A DNA stretch of 64,000 bases from Norana najaformis (GCA_964023275.1 OZ029915.1:33211989-33275988); one strand, 5' to 3'. Numbered from the stretch's first letter, positions 11,131 to 24,700 are shown. The notes: generated by a model from the letters alone, not told the origin. A program made the numbers and translations.

Positions 11131-14100
11131 GATAGTAGTTACTAATTACACTGCATATGCACCCCTAAAAAGTAATATTTCTGGAAATGGCAGAAACCAA
11201 TAAAACTAGAAAGCTCATAAACATGAATTTTCTTGTAATAAAGCATAATCCAATAGCCAGACAGTAATGTAGCCTTTTGTATAAACAAGAGCTCTCCAGT
11301 GAATATGCCTTAACATTAGGCATTTTATCTGGACAAGCTTTCAGCAGTTAGCAAACCTCATTATAAAGAGCATGCAGTAAGTCTGCAGTTTTAATATAAT
11401 AAATATATGAGAAATGCATCATAAAGTTAAGTTTCCAGCATACCAGCATTCATGGATATTAAATTTCCACCAAATACAGTATCATAGGTCATCTGTCTTT
11501 GGACTGGTGTAAGTTCCATTTTCTTCAGACCAGAACAGGAACAGTCTTCTTGTGCTCCAGGATGAGATGGTGAATATGCATAGTCATAGCAGCATCTCCT
11601 TACTATGGTTATTCTTGGCATTAAAGGCGCCTGACGAAGTCTGCCATTAAGGGTATCCGGCCATAAAATTCCAATACATCTATAGATCCATAGATTTCCT
11701 TTCATTACAAGCGACTGACCCAGGAAAACCTGAAAAATGGCCGATATACCAGTTGCCTCCATATATCTGCCTACAAGAAAGAATACTTTGGCCTTTTGGC
11801 TTCATTCTGAAATGCTTGAGACGATGTTGAAATCCAGGATTTTTCAGCAAGAGCAGAAGGCTGAAAATGACACCTAGATTTTTATCCAACCAATGCACTC
11901 ATATTGCTCAAATACCGTTTGGACCTGTATTGATTCTCATATTATTCGCATTGCATGTAGGTAAATGGTTGGTTAGAGTGTACGTAGTTAATATAATGCT
12001 CTGATACAGTGTATATATGTTTATTCAGTTATATATAAAAACCTGCATTTACATAGGTAGATATTTTACATAAGTTTATGCCAGCACAGAATGGGATAAA
12101 AAGTTAATTATTAGTACATGGGAACAGCTGAACGCTATACACTAGATTAGACCAAAAGCAAGGATTCAGAGGTGAAAACTTAAAACAGCTGTTGACCATT
12201 TGGTGATGAGCAGACGACTTTCATGTAAGTGCCATGATCTTCAGTTGTGCAGAAACCATTGTCTAAGCGTTGAACTCTGACAACTCCGAAGTCATAAAGT
12301 GTCATGACATCAATGGATATTTGACAAGTGGACAGTTCGAAAGGCATATTATTGTACGAGTCAGTATTAGTTCGTATGAAGTTTGTTTGTGGATTGTGAA
12401 AATCCTTTAATCAGGCAATGGCTTCCAGAGATTTTGTCACTGGGAAATGTGTTAGGTTCGGGCGACATATATCCTCGAATCCACATCTAAAGTCCACACC
12501 TAGTTCGGCAAAGATTCAAACTAGTAAATATGCCAAAAAAACTGCTTAGCTGGTGTGTTTGCTTACTTTCTTAGTAAATCTATGTACTGCACATTAAATT
12601 ATTCAACGGATGAACGCAGAAAGACTTAGGCATCTTGTCCCTACAGAGTGACACAAGCATAAACTACAGGAAGAGGTAAAGCAAAGCAGGTGCATGTGCC
12701 GACACATGCACCTGCTGTCGGTCACAGGTAAATCGCCTGTGCCGTCTGTCTGCCTGGCCGCCTGCCTGCCAGACGGTGCTGCCCAAAGACAATGAAAGAT
12801 TTATAGGGGGAGCATTCCGGTGCTCTCAAACCTTCTCTTGGCCATTGGATGGGTAGCCTCTGGTGGGCGCCAGCCAGCAACGCTAATCACAGTCATCAAT
12901 ACTTGATGATCTATCTGCATTTTAAATACATGCACTCGCATGTGCACAGACATATTCACACACATACATACAAACCAGCACACCTTCTGTATTCCGGATT
13001 AAGTTAGCTTCTGGGCAGAGGCATTGCTCCTGTCAGCAACCTATCCAGAGTGATCCACTACAGCCCGAAGAACTACAAGCACCAAGTACTGTCTCCAAGT
13101 ACTGTCTCAGTCTCCTGTTTGAATATTAGAACTTAACGGTTTTGTTTTCGCGGGACACTGATGGACATAGACAGAAGGCATCCTCTGAACTATTAACTTT
13201 TTAAAGCCAACTAATTTTTAATTTAACATCCAGACTGTCTTGAAATCTCATCAATGTCACCATGTTACTTCACTGACAGCAGTATAACAGAAATTTAAGC
13301 AATACCAACCTTACCACAAGACATTTAGTGAAACACCAATACATTTACTTATAAAATGTATGTGTAACTTTGTTACATGGTGGGAAAAACAGCCCTAATT
13401 TGTCAGTAAAATAATACGTTTGTAAGGAATACATCATAACATGCCAACAAATCACTGCTTTTTATAGCTCATTTTTGTTGTCTTGAAGACAGTCATTTAG
13501 AATATGCCACTGAATAAATTTCAGAAAATTCTTGAGTAGTTGAGAACTAAACTGCATCTAAAATCTGCTACTCAACCATCAACAAAATCACAATCACTAG
13601 TTCACTACATATTCAGACCATAACCACAGCATCCAAGTCGTCAGTTTCACAAAACCTGTGCAGCATTCCCATGTCTCCATTTCTACTCCTTTGGCTGGTT
13701 TGAAATTATCACTTCCTTCATTATCATCTCCTTCTCCATTAAAAAGATGACTTATTTTCCCAGTCTACCACTGTTTAACCTCAAGTCCCTGACACCAGAG
13801 GTATTATAGCTGATGCCTCCTCAGTCAAACAGTCCACTATCCTTTGACATGTGCTGATGTGTTAATCTGAGACATTTTTTCACCTCTGCCCTCCCTCCAT
13901 TTATCCTCAAGAGGAACACTACTGATATGCAAATCTAAAGAAAGCTAAAGAAATAGAAGATAGCTGCACAAGAAACTTAAAAGTCTAGAAAAAATGATAA
14001 AAGACGTACAGAACAAAGTAACGAAAAAGCACAGCACATAATCAAAGTTACCTGAGTGACCCAGCTAATATCTATAACATTACCTAGGTAACCAAGTTAC

Positions 14101-14163
14101 CTACAGACATATCTGGTAATACAAATATTATTCCCATATTTTCCCACTTAAGCAACTCATTGG
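11131..14163. other. Non-genic stretch with one unexplained minus-strand open frame
   Basis: Mostly AT-rich. A minus-strand open frame at 11,427-11,762 contains a Cys-rich stretch (RRCCYDYAYS, EDCSCSG) that looks exon-like, but I could not link it to a family. A cluster of hairpins lies at 12,685-12,776. Nothing else is recognisable. Confidence 0.35.
12685..12776. repeat. Cluster of three adjacent perfect inverted repeats
   Basis: First, 14-bp arms at 12,685-12,698 and 12,703-12,716 with a 4-nt CCGA loop. Second, 6-bp arms CACAGG/CCTGTG at 12,723-12,728 and 12,736-12,741. Third, 7-bp arms CCGTCTG/CAGACGG at 12,742-12,748 and 12,770-12,776. All arms are perfect. The segment is GC-richer than its flanks. 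The function is unknown. Confidence 0.7.
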
Positions 14164-14410
14164 GGTGTGAGAAAGTTTAGTGGTTATTGTGCTGGATTAT
14201 TAACACAGACGGTGAGGGTGAAAATCCATGTAAGGACAGAGATATTTAAAGATTTCTGTTCCACTAATGCCCCTACAAAACACAAGTATAAAATGACTAC
14301 AATGCCCATACACTTTCGGTCAAGAGATCAGTTGGCGATAGACAGGATTAGCTACCTGCCATCGTCTGCAAAGGCCAAGAAAATGAAGTTACCAACACTT
14401 TGTACCAATA
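14164..14410 (+). mobile_element. tRNA-headed SINE, family A, copy 2
   Basis: The head has TTTAGTGGTTATTGTGCTGG and a degraded B box (GGGTGAAAATCC). The body ends with AGATCAGTTGG, CTGCCATCG and the diagnostic GGCCAAGAAAATGAAGTT, matching copies at 7.1, 17.3 and 27.6 kb. It is divergent. Confidence 0.55.
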
Positions 14411-14627
14411 GCTTCCTCTTGGGGTTGGATTAATGGATTGCTCTTTTCTATTTCTTTAGAAATTCACTGCAGCATACTAGTAAAATTCTTTAGCCCGTTA
14501 ACACCATTAACACCAAGATCTACAACTATCCTTTACATTACCATCCCACTGAAAACTCAACTGTGCTTGCTTTTGCATTTTAACTAACTGGTGCATGGAA
14601 AAAACAAATGTAACACAGGTTCTGAAA

Positions 14628-14629
<2 letters not shown>

Positions 14630-14660
<31 letters not shown>
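14630..14660. repeat. (CA)n microsatellite
   Basis: About 15 uninterrupted CA units. Confidence 0.95.
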
Positions 14661-14663
<3 letters not shown>

Positions 14664-17251
14664 CACATCAGAGTCACAAAATGGAATTCATTGGCATCTC
14701 CATTTTGCAGACACTTACTGCCAATTGGTTTTCTTGACAAAATTATACCAATTGCAATTCCATCAGGTCAGACAATTTGGTTCTGTTATTCAGTAACTGA
14801 GCTGCACCAAATAATAAAGCAAATGCATTTAAATACATGTAAGTGTATTAAATCACCATTCAGCCTAAATGCCTCATCATTTCCGATATACAGCCTCATT
14901 AGAGCAGGGACAGTCATAGCGTTGATTGAATAATTATAGCAAGGATTTCCAACAGACAGCCCATAAGTTTCCTAAATGAGCAGGCAACCAAAATCTCATA
15001 AATTCCAATCCTATCCAATTGGACAATATCCACTCTTTCTGCAATGATGATAATAATGATTAATAATGATACCAGAGTCAATCTTTCTTCAATAATCCAT
15101 CTTTATTTATCTGAGAGGAAAGAAATAAACATAAGCACGGCCAAGTCAACCAATCACCACAACAATCATGCACTAATAAATAATGCACAGCACAAATGAA
15201 GCATATTTGAAGGCAGATTGCCTGCAGCCATGTTGCCTGAGCACTTCGAAAGATGATAAACGATCCCTAATTGCACCCGTAAATTATTATTTCCAGGCTG
15301 TGATATTTCGTGGTCTGCCAATCTAAGAAACACGGCTACCAGGATGAATGATATAGGACCCCATTTTCCTTACAATGAGTGTATAGGATAACGGAAAAAC
15401 ATAAGATCATACAGTAAGCACATAAAACTGGCATCTCAAATGCAAGCCCAGTAACTAATAATGATGCCAGATGCAACCTTTGATGATCTACACTTAAATT
15501 CTGGCATCATATGAATTGGAATGTGTAACCCATTTACTTATCAAATCAGGACCATGGTAGACAAGGCCAAACACCAGTAACAAAGATGCAAGAAGACTTT
15601 CTTTCTGCAAGTACACCATCATCGTTCTTAGAATAAGGGTGCCTCTCAGTCACTCTGGCTGACCCTCCTCCAGCTTCCCATAGATTCCTGCTCATCGTAA
15701 ATCACTTATTTATGACACACATATACACATCTTAGTCAGACACCTATTCGGAATCCTTTTAACTTCTCACACAGGAACATGTGAACAATGTCAAGTGAAG
15801 GCACAACCCTGAGAATCAGAGGCTGGTTAGAGGGTTCAGTCCCTTGAAAAGTAGTCCATATAGCAGACTGGTGCATTCCATCTGATCCACCTGTTGAAAG
15901 ACACTTTTGAACACACAGAACAACCAGATGAATGTAGACAGCACAAGAACAGAGAACTGAGAAAGACTTATTAATGCATCTGTATTACCCTGTGCACTGC
16001 TTTGCTGAAAGAGAAAGGGCAGACCTCACAGCTTCCAGGTCAATAGAATTTCTGAACAGAAATGATAGAAGGGAGGACTTCAATATTCAATTGTTTACGT
16101 TATAAAGTGCTACATTGCCAGCAGGTAATAAAATGGATGAAATGGTGGAGCTTGAAAATCCATCCGCTGACAGAAAACTTCTTACCTACACAGATATGAC
16201 TGACAAATACACTGTCAAAATTACCGATAATATATATATATATACTAAAAATATGAGACCAAATGTGTTTGATTTTTTGTCAGGAACACCAGATCATCAA
16301 CAAACTTACAAGTCTCTATAGTTATCTTGCCTCTGCTCAACTATTCTCATGTTCTGTCACTTTCCACCTGAGTGCATTTCAGAAACAATATTTGGGTCTA
16401 CCGTGGCTTTTGCTTAGCTTTGGACACTGTTTGTCATCTTCGTTCACCAAGGATTGTGACCATGATAAACCATGGATCTGACTAATTATGGTTACGTTCA
16501 TTCCACTACTGCTCTCTGTATACTATGAGTATACACCATATCAATGCGGAACAACAGCAGGAACAGAAAAGCAAAGTCAAGTCATGGAATGCATGTTTGT
16601 TTACAGAATAAAGAATGGTGAATAGAAGTAGCTCATTTTAACTTAATTATTATTTTATATGGCATACAATTTGACCAGATGAATAAAGACAGTTTAGAAA
16701 AAAAGTTTAGAACATGAAATCTATTTGCCAATAAGAAAATAATGTTTTACATTGCTAATAAATTGAACTTATCACAGTTGAGGGCCACATACATAAATAG
16801 AATAACCAGCGTTAGCACAGTATATGCACTCTACTTGCTCTTGTTCTACATCTGAATAGAGTATATTTCAAGTAGACTCCGGCATGCTCAGAGCAGTAGT
16901 GGAGCATGCCAAAATTCTAGTACACAGATTGCCAGGATCCATTACTGCTAGAACAATACTAAATCTGAAGTTACACTCTGCCTATAACAGGAAAATCATA
17001 GAGACTGGAAACACATGGACTTAAAACTACAACAGTGATCTAGTATATCCAGATACCATTGACTGCCTGTTATGAAGGGTATCTCAGCATTCACTCATTG
17101 GTCGACTTCCAGGATCTATGAATGATCTGAACAGCAGGTAATCAGAATTGTTGGGAAACTCTGATTATGGAATTCTGAACTGTTAACCTGGTGATGATCA
17201 TGTGGGGAAATGTAACCGTGGACTGCAAGTGTTACGTTTGACTCATTTAGG
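14661..17251. other. Non-genic stretch
   Basis: AT-rich with short open frames only. A local pair of similar segments (around 15,060 and 15,460, both TAATAATGAT followed by an ACCAGA- or GCCAGA-type sequence) hints at repeats. No gene is seen. Confidence 0.35.
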
Positions 17252-17551
17252 GGGTGCACAATGGACTAAAGGTTAACATGCTAGACTGTCAGTCCAAATG
17301 TCAGAGGTTCAAATCCCTGCAAGGGCAGAAAATTTCTTTCATGATTTTGGCCTCATCCATGCCCCCCTAGGGCCCTAACCAACTTAACCATAAAGAGTTC
17401 AATGACTGGCAGTGGGAAGATCATTTGGTGAGGGCTGGCCTTCATGTGCCTTTATGTTTGGAGGCTAAGAAAAGTGAAGTCGCTAGCACTTTACACCCAC
17501 AGCAGCCTATAGGGGCTAGCTCAAGGGACCCCTCTTCTTCTTCTTTCTCCA
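17252..17551 (+). mobile_element. tRNA-headed SINE, family A, copy 3 (best copy)
   Basis: The head runs from about 17,255 with an A-box region (AATGGACTAAAGGTTAACA) and a clear B box (GGTTCAAATCCC). The body has GTGGGAAGATCA, GGGCTGGCC, TTCATGTGCC and GGCTAAGAAAAGTGAAGTCG. It ends in a (CTT)n tract at about 17,531-17,545. This is the most complete copy in the window and sets the family length at about 300 bp. Confidence 0.75.
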
Positions 17552-19049
17552 TTTTATGTGTCACACACTCAGAGCATGTGTCAACTTCCTCCACCATGAA
17601 CAGACTTTTGTGGCATTTCTGTCAAATACTGCCAGGGAAGACCTTCTCCAGTTACATGAGCAGAATTTGACAGCAGACGAATGTGCCATTCTTTCATAAC
17701 TTTACCATTATACAGGGTCAAGAGAAGCACCTTTGAGAGGTTCTGCAAATGTCCTACACAACTGTCCACATGCCTACATGGATACATAGATCATTTACTC
17801 ACTAGGCACTGAAGCTGATACATATTCGTATTGCACAAGCATGGCATGGAAGATAGCATTTTGGGAGGTGGACAATAGGAGGGAAGGCAAAGGCATAAGG
17901 AAGGCAGGCCTAGGAGACTCTCCAGAGGGATTGGCTAGGATCCAATTTTTTCTTATAAGGAAGGCAGGTCCAAGAGACTCTCCCAAAGGAAGAACTAGGA
18001 CCTCTTTTTTCTTATGAAGCTTCAGATTATATTTTAGTTATATACACACATATACATAGATATAATGTACTGAACAGGAACAGATAAAATCCATGCACAT
18101 TGGTAAGTTCAGTCCCTTGAGCCATCTGGAAATGAATAACATGCCACTTCATTTTCTCAACCAAGACATGTCAGTTTCCGGACAAGACATGTCTAGTTTT
18201 CCCATAGTCTTCTCCTCACCTGATGTAATCAGTTTACTCAAGAGCTCTAGCTGAACCAAATCACTCTGTAATACACACAGGAATTAACCTATGAACTCTT
18301 GGTACTGACAATCCAGCACACAACTTCCAATCTCCTATCCAACCAACCACTTTCACTGAATAAGTGAATCAATTAATGAGTGAATGAATGAACCAACCAA
18401 CCAATCACTTTTCTTTGAGAAACAAAACTAAGTGGTACATACATTCAAACTGTGGTACTGATGGCAAAGACAAAAATTTTAGATTGAACGGAGCCTATGC
18501 TCCACACCAGAGTCACCTAATTTCAAAGAGATTTACTAACGCCTTTAACTCAAAATAACATCTTCAACATCCTTGAAGTGCTCCAACATTCTGCCAGTAA
18601 GGCTCATATCAAGAAATTCAGAAACCTTGCAAAAAAGCTAAAGATAAGAAAAATAACAAAGTCAAACTAATATGAACTGACGAATGCATCATCTGAAATA
18701 TTTCTATATAGGAAATACATGTTTCAGTGGAAGAATTTAGGGTTTTCAAACACTAATAAGACATGATAGGAGGCAACAATTAGGAAACTGCTAAGAAATC
18801 CAGAAGACTGGTTCTGTGTTACTAGAAATTGCCAAGAAAGGCCCTAACAACACCAGAAGAAACAGGAGGAGGCATGCATGCCATACAAGAGTTTCATAGA
18901 CGTAGCTGTCGAAGCAATAAGGAAGAAAGGCTTTCCAGGTAAATTATGTGCAGTCAAGACAGCAAAAATAGAAAGTCGTCTCAAGTTGCCCAATGAAATG
19001 ACCAGACAGCAATGGTCGGCTGGATAAAACGAAGAAAATGTTACATATT
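17552..19049. other. Non-genic stretch
   Basis: No recognisable gene. Simple AACC/AATG-type low complexity occurs near 18,380-18,410. I see nothing else to annotate. Confidence 0.35.
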
Positions 19050-19245
19050 ATTATTATTTCTGCATTTATTAAGTGCCACTATCTAATGACTAAGCTTCAA
19101 CTGATGGTGCTGAGCAATTGTGAGTGAAGAACATGCTCAAGGTCTGTACAGAGTAGCCAACTCATCTCAGAGGAGGCCCAAACTTGTACTCTCCACTTTA
19201 GAAGCCAAGTGCCCTAACCAATCAGCTACCATGCCCCACAGTTGG
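19050..19245 (-). mobile_element. tRNA-headed SINE, family B, tail shared with LINE family R1
   Basis: Read on the minus strand from 19,245 there is a tRNA-like head (GGGGCATGGTAGCTGATTGG, then TTAGGGCACTTGGCTTCTAA). The body ends with GCTCAGCACCATCAGTTGA, GTGGCACTTAATAAATGC and an (ATA)n tail. The last 60 nt resemble the 3' end of LINE family R1 at 35.1 kb (GCTTAGCAGTGACCATCAGC and then GTGGCGCAATAGAAG). Length is about 195 bp. Confidence 0.6.
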
Positions 19246-20149
19246 CTACAGGGCCCCAAGATATATGTGTGCAAGTGCACATCTCTGTCTGTGCATGTGT
19301 ATGTGTGCATCAGTATACTACATATTTAGCCATATTAGAGAACTACATGTATGCATTTAATACATGTGTATATATAAAATGTAACAATTATATATATATA
19401 TATTATGTAATAAAATGTAACAAATAAAATGTAACAATTATATATATATTATGTAATATAATGTAACTGATCACAGCACAGCAACACTGGGAGATGACAG
19501 ACTTCAGAATCCCACCAGACCCAGGTTTACTGGAAAATAAATTTCAAGATGTCATTGACATTCATGATGTATGTGAAAGTGCAAGAACATAAAAGTGCAT
19601 ACAGAGACAGTGTGTATACGTTTTCGTACATTTTTATACATCTATATATAACAGTATTGCATATATTTGTGTGTAGTATATAAAGCATAGCCATACTGAA
19701 GAACAGGACATGCATTATATGCATGAAGACGCAGATATAGCCCTGTGCGCATTTGTATGTGGCGTCAGCAGATGGAACAACATTATGACATTACATATGA
19801 TACTTGCGGGTACAGTGTAGCCAAGAATTGAAGCCACTTTGAGCCACTGTTGGTGCCAGAGCAAGACAGAAAGCCTCAATCCCAGAGGATACAAAGAACA
19901 AGGAAAAGGGCTTATTAGGAACAAGAACAGAATGATCGATGGACTAGACAATGATCAGAAACAGAGATCACTGTGCTTTTGTCTGTTTCTCTGTCTGTGT
20001 GCACTTGTGCATACTTGCATGTTTGTGTACGACTGTATGCCTGTGCATATGTGTGGTTGTCTCTGTGAGTGTGCGGTTATATTCATGCCCTGTTTTGCTT
20101 TTGCAGCTGCTGGTATAAGAACCTCCAATTAAACGGCAGACTTGTTGCA

Positions 20150-20830
20150 TTTGTTTTCAATCTGCATTGCCTTAGTTTGCCAAATAATAGGTTGCATGTG
20201 TTGTTCAAAAAGCACTAGTGTTCACCTTGTTCTTCAGCTTTTTCCAAGATCTCCATTAATGTCTTCAAAATTACACTGGCTAACTTTCCCAACTCGAGTC
20301 CAGTATAAAACTGCACTCCTTGTACACAAGGCACTTCTTAGAATATAGTCATGGCTGAAAGTCTGCAACCGTACACTGCTGGGCACATTTTTCCAACTTT
20401 TTAATACGGGGTAACGTTTGGTTATAACTGAGCTATCTGTGGGGGTTTATGCTTGTTTTGCTATCAGTATTGTGAAAACAGATTGTTATTGTGTTAAACA
20501 ATTGGCAAAACAGGAGGTTTATATATCATGAGTAACTGACTGTTGGTTCTAATGTTAACTCTAATGTTGCAAGGTAGCAACAAGCTACCTTGCTGACTTG
20601 TGCATTCAACTCCCACTTCATCTCCTTAAGACCAGCTTCCTCTGATCAACTGTTTGTCCCAGCTAACCAAAAACAGATGTGTGGTTCTGTACCTTTTCAC
20701 ATGCTGATCCACATCTACAGAATTCACTAACACCAGCTTTGAGGGACCCTTCTCTTTCTCTGATTTAATTTTGCAAACAATTGAAGATTCATCTATTTCC
20801 AGCTATCCATACTTTTGAGGTAAATTCTTA
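20150..20830 (+). mobile_element. Degenerate LINE fragment (C-terminal region)
   Basis: The plus-strand frame at 20,200-20,340 encodes a LINE-type LHWLTFPTRVQYKTALLVHKAL block. After a non-matching insert, 20,600-20,810 encodes damaged versions of the final motifs: HADPHLQNSLTPALRDPSL and FCKQLKIHLF. The order and spacing fit the C-terminus of a CR1/L2-like reverse transcriptase ORF. It is a dead copy with several frame changes. Confidence 0.75.
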
Positions 20831-20887
20831 AATTAGCATGATACAAGCATCTGAATAAAAATAGTCCTGGCTGCACTTCATGGTCAA

Positions 20888-21080
20888 AATCGTAAACTTG
20901 AGATTTCTACAGCACTCCAAAAAAGCTAAGTCACACCTCAAAACAGCTAAGTACAGGAAACTAGCTTACTCACACGCACTCAGTCAAAGCAAAATCATTA
21001 GGTGAGTAGGGTCTGATTCGGTTCTGAGTCAAGATTCAAAGGTCAGGCCGGCAGACAGTCAGACCCCTACAGTTGCTCAA
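20888..21080 (-). mobile_element. SINE family C, tail shared with the 49-50 kb LINE
   Basis: On the minus strand: an anterior part (GTCTGACTGTCTGCC, GAATCTTGACTC), then TTGACTGAGTGCGTGTGAG, TAAGCTAGTTTCC, CTTAGCT and GTGCTGTAGAAATCTCAAG, then TTACGAT. The posterior part matches the 3' end of the LINE at 50,041-50,133. The anterior part matches the copy at 37.2 kb. Confidence 0.65.
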
Positions 21081-21639
21081 ACTACAAGGGATGCCTAGCC
21101 TGTACAAGTAGCTTCTGCCTAAGAGCATCAACATAAAGGGCATAACGATGATGAGTAACATAAAAATTCTGAGCAATGTAATGTACAGTCAGGTATTATT
21201 ACAGTCTCCAAACCAAACAGATTTACTACTCGCACGATGGCCCAATCTCTGCCAAACTAGATCAGCAACAGAAGTTCCTAATTAATCTAGAAAGACAAAC
21301 ACCCAGAGTTTAAAGAAAACATCAGAATCATTGGGTAACCAACATAAGATGAAGCTAACTGCCTGCCAGCCTTGCTGCAGGGTATGCCCCAGAGATAATG
21401 CCCTAGAAATAGCCAAGTTGGCACTATACTAAGCTGGACCTAGAAAGTATCTAGGTCCTAGACGTTACTATACCAAAGGAAGGTACACAATACCAAAGTA
21501 ACACACTTAAGTTAGGTACTGTACCAGGTAGTGACGTTAACCCTTGAAGCCTCAAGGCCAAACCTGGTGGCCTCGACCTTGTCACCTCTGACCTTGGTGC
21601 ATATTTTGCCTGTTATAGTCAGGACCTTGTACAGTGCTT

Positions 21640-21710
21640 TTGGTCTTGGTCTTAGCTTTGTGGGTCTTGGTCTTGGCTTTGTGGGTCTTGGCCTTGGCCT
21701 CAGCCCCACC
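21640..21710. repeat. About 21-bp tandem repeat (GGTCTTGG-CTTTGTGG units)
   Basis: Three adjacent units of GGTCTTGGTCTTGGCTTTGTG type. Both strands stay open here only because of the repeat, giving a false Pro/Arg-rich frame on the minus strand. Confidence 0.7.
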
Positions 21711-24700
21711 TGAGCCCTGTGAATCTGAACCTCAGCCCTGGCCTCGAAACATCACATCAGCGGTACAAAGTTAGAGATAGTATGTACACAAAACATCACT
21801 GCCTCTGGCAGAGCAAATTTCTCAAAAATTGCTACAGTTATTAAACAATCAACACAACAATTAATTTGCTGGAGACAACCATTACTTTTACATAGAATTA
21901 CTGTGTTACAAAAGCATGAGATGGGTGGACAATATAAAGCCATTAGAAAAGTTGTAACTCCCAATCTGTAAATTGTAGATGCACATTTACATAATATAAT
22001 GTACAAATTCTACAGTTTTCTTCTCCCAGTTTGCAGAGATAAAGCGAAAGGTCAATCTTGATCAGTAGGCCCAAATCACAAAAAGACACTGCATTCCTTC
22101 AGTGTTCCGGTATCCTCCTTTAACTGTGAAACCAATCTGAAGAAATCCATAAGAACAAAGGAAGTAAATAAAGTCCAGACTTTCAGCATCTTTGCCAGCT
22201 CACAAGCTTTTCATTAGAGTATATTCCCAAGCCATAAAACCATGCACCAACGACATAATCTGCAACATCATCAAGCACTTGTGAGCGGAAGAAACCGTTT
22301 TTAAAAAAATGTGTTGCACATCTGATTGGCATAAGCTAGGAATGCCTGAGCCCAAAAACAACAGTTTATTAGGCAGCTTTTCCAGGTTTACATGGCATTT
22401 GGAAGCAATTTTCACCAGATTTTGTGTAAGCTTTGCCAGTTGTACCAGTTTCAGTGCTATTCTTCTTTGAGTTACATGGAGCTTATATATCAGCTTCAGA
22501 GTATGGCTTAGTCTGCTCTGGTTTTAAATTCCTTTTCTGGTAATCTACTAGAAGCATCTTAGTCATTTACACGTTCCTAATTAAAATTCAAATAGTAACT
22601 ATTTAGAAAGTTAGTCTGGCCAAATTCTTCATTCATGCATGTTACACTTCAATTAAAACTATCGTAATTATAAACTCTGCATTTTTCTTCACACTAAGAA
22701 TCGGCTTAGTTCACTCATAAAGGCGAGGTTCTTCAAAGAAAAGAATGGTGAGAAAGAAAGCCATGCAGAAACAGTCGGACATGCACACAAAGAAAGACAG
22801 CAGCATGACATGCGTCAGATAGCACGCAAACAGCAGCTACAAACAGACCAATGTTTTAACCTGTAGTTTTCAGAAAATCGTTCACAATTTTAGAATTTTG
22901 CAGCCATTGAAAGATTTAGCTAGATACTGCAGGATGTGAGAAAAAGACAGAGATACAGAAAGGCAGACATGTAGAGACACGCACATATGGGAAAGGTCTA
23001 GAAGTAAAAATAAATTTCTGATCTGTGGGGTAGGAGACCTGTACATCTGTGTGCATACAGAAGTGATCTCAACCTAGGACCTCTAACCAACCCCTCCCAC
23101 TAAAGGTTCACAAGACCATCAGAACAATGGGGTCCATAGATAAAGCTAAATCACAATATGAAGCAGTCAGAAGCTGAACCCACCCTTGATGTCCCGTTGG
23201 AGCACATTTAACAGTCCATCAGCAAAAATATCCCATCAACATAGGTCCCAACTAATTACCCCTGGCATCATCCACCTGTGGCTTTACTGAGGTAACCAGG
23301 TCTGGACCTCCCAAGGGACTCCTCAGGTCAGTTCTGTTCAAATTAAAGTCAAAAATAATGATCTACCTAAAGTACTAAGCAACAAACTTGTAATGGTCAT
23401 TTCATTTAGCTTGAATAATAAACCATAATTGTAATTGTCATACATCAGACATGAAGAATATTAAACAAGCATTAAAAATACACATATAATTTGCACTAAT
23501 GCTAATCAAAAATATATTTCGGCATTTATTAACTGAAATTTGTTCTGTAAGTTATAAGCTTTAACATGAGACAAGGAAGTAAGCTTTACCATCATCATTA
23601 AATTTACCTGAAATAATTATGACCCACAGTTCATGCATAATTCATGCTACAGTTCGTAATGAAATAACACATTTTACACGTTACCTACAGAGAATAATGT
23701 ATAATAGTGTATGTTTTTCCAAATCAGCTTAAGGTTAAATTTAATTGAATTCAGTTTCCCAGCCTCTAAAACTGCCTAGGATGGATTAATTCCAGCCAGA
23801 AGGGGAGAGAGAGAAAGAGAATACTGACTAAGAAAATTTGAAAGGTTATGGCAGAAATGCAGGTAAAGTCAAGATATCTCTAGACTCTTGTAGATGGGGA
23901 ATGTCTAGCTGAACTAGGCTAAAAGGTCCAATATGAATGGAGTCAGAAAGTCCACTTCTGACGGGGTATGGCAAATGGTATTGAATATTAATGCATGGGT
24001 GGGGAGAAAACTGTGCTAACAGCATGGTAGAATAAGTGAACTGGGGTTACGAATGTTTAACTAAATAATTTATCATTCAGATGACATGAGAACTAAAGAA
24101 ATGTTCCCTTACCCGACCCGGATATCTCTCAATCCTGGGGCAGGGATGACACTTCTAACCAATTAATTATGGCAAGGGAGTAGCCCAGACTGCAAGTTAC
24201 AGGACCCAGGTGTAGGTCAACAGAGAGGGTGATAACAGACAAGCTGGCCTAACCCAACTCAATGACTTCCTAATAAACCCTGAGGTCAAGCCAAGAGGTC
24301 AAGCAATTACTGTAAAATCTGTGGAATGGCTGGAGTCATCTGAAACGACTGGGCCATGGACCCCTCTAAAATGCAGAGGAGTTCATGCCCGGGCCCACCC
24401 AAGCCCAGCAGCCATCAGGGTATCAGTTACAGGGCTGACTGGAGACATGTGGAATAAACAACATGAAGTATAAAGCTGACATCTGGAGCCTTGAATTTGC
24501 TTCATTAAAATCTCTGTAAATCCAAACCAAGACATTAAAAGTCAACTGTGGACGAGCACCACACATCTGAATATTAAAAGCCAATATTAATTCCTACAAA
24601 TAATACTGCTATAATAATTATCTTTCTTACATTTAACGTAATGTTACTTTTGGTCCTAAACACAGGATAATAATTATTAAGTCATGAATGAAGAACTTCT

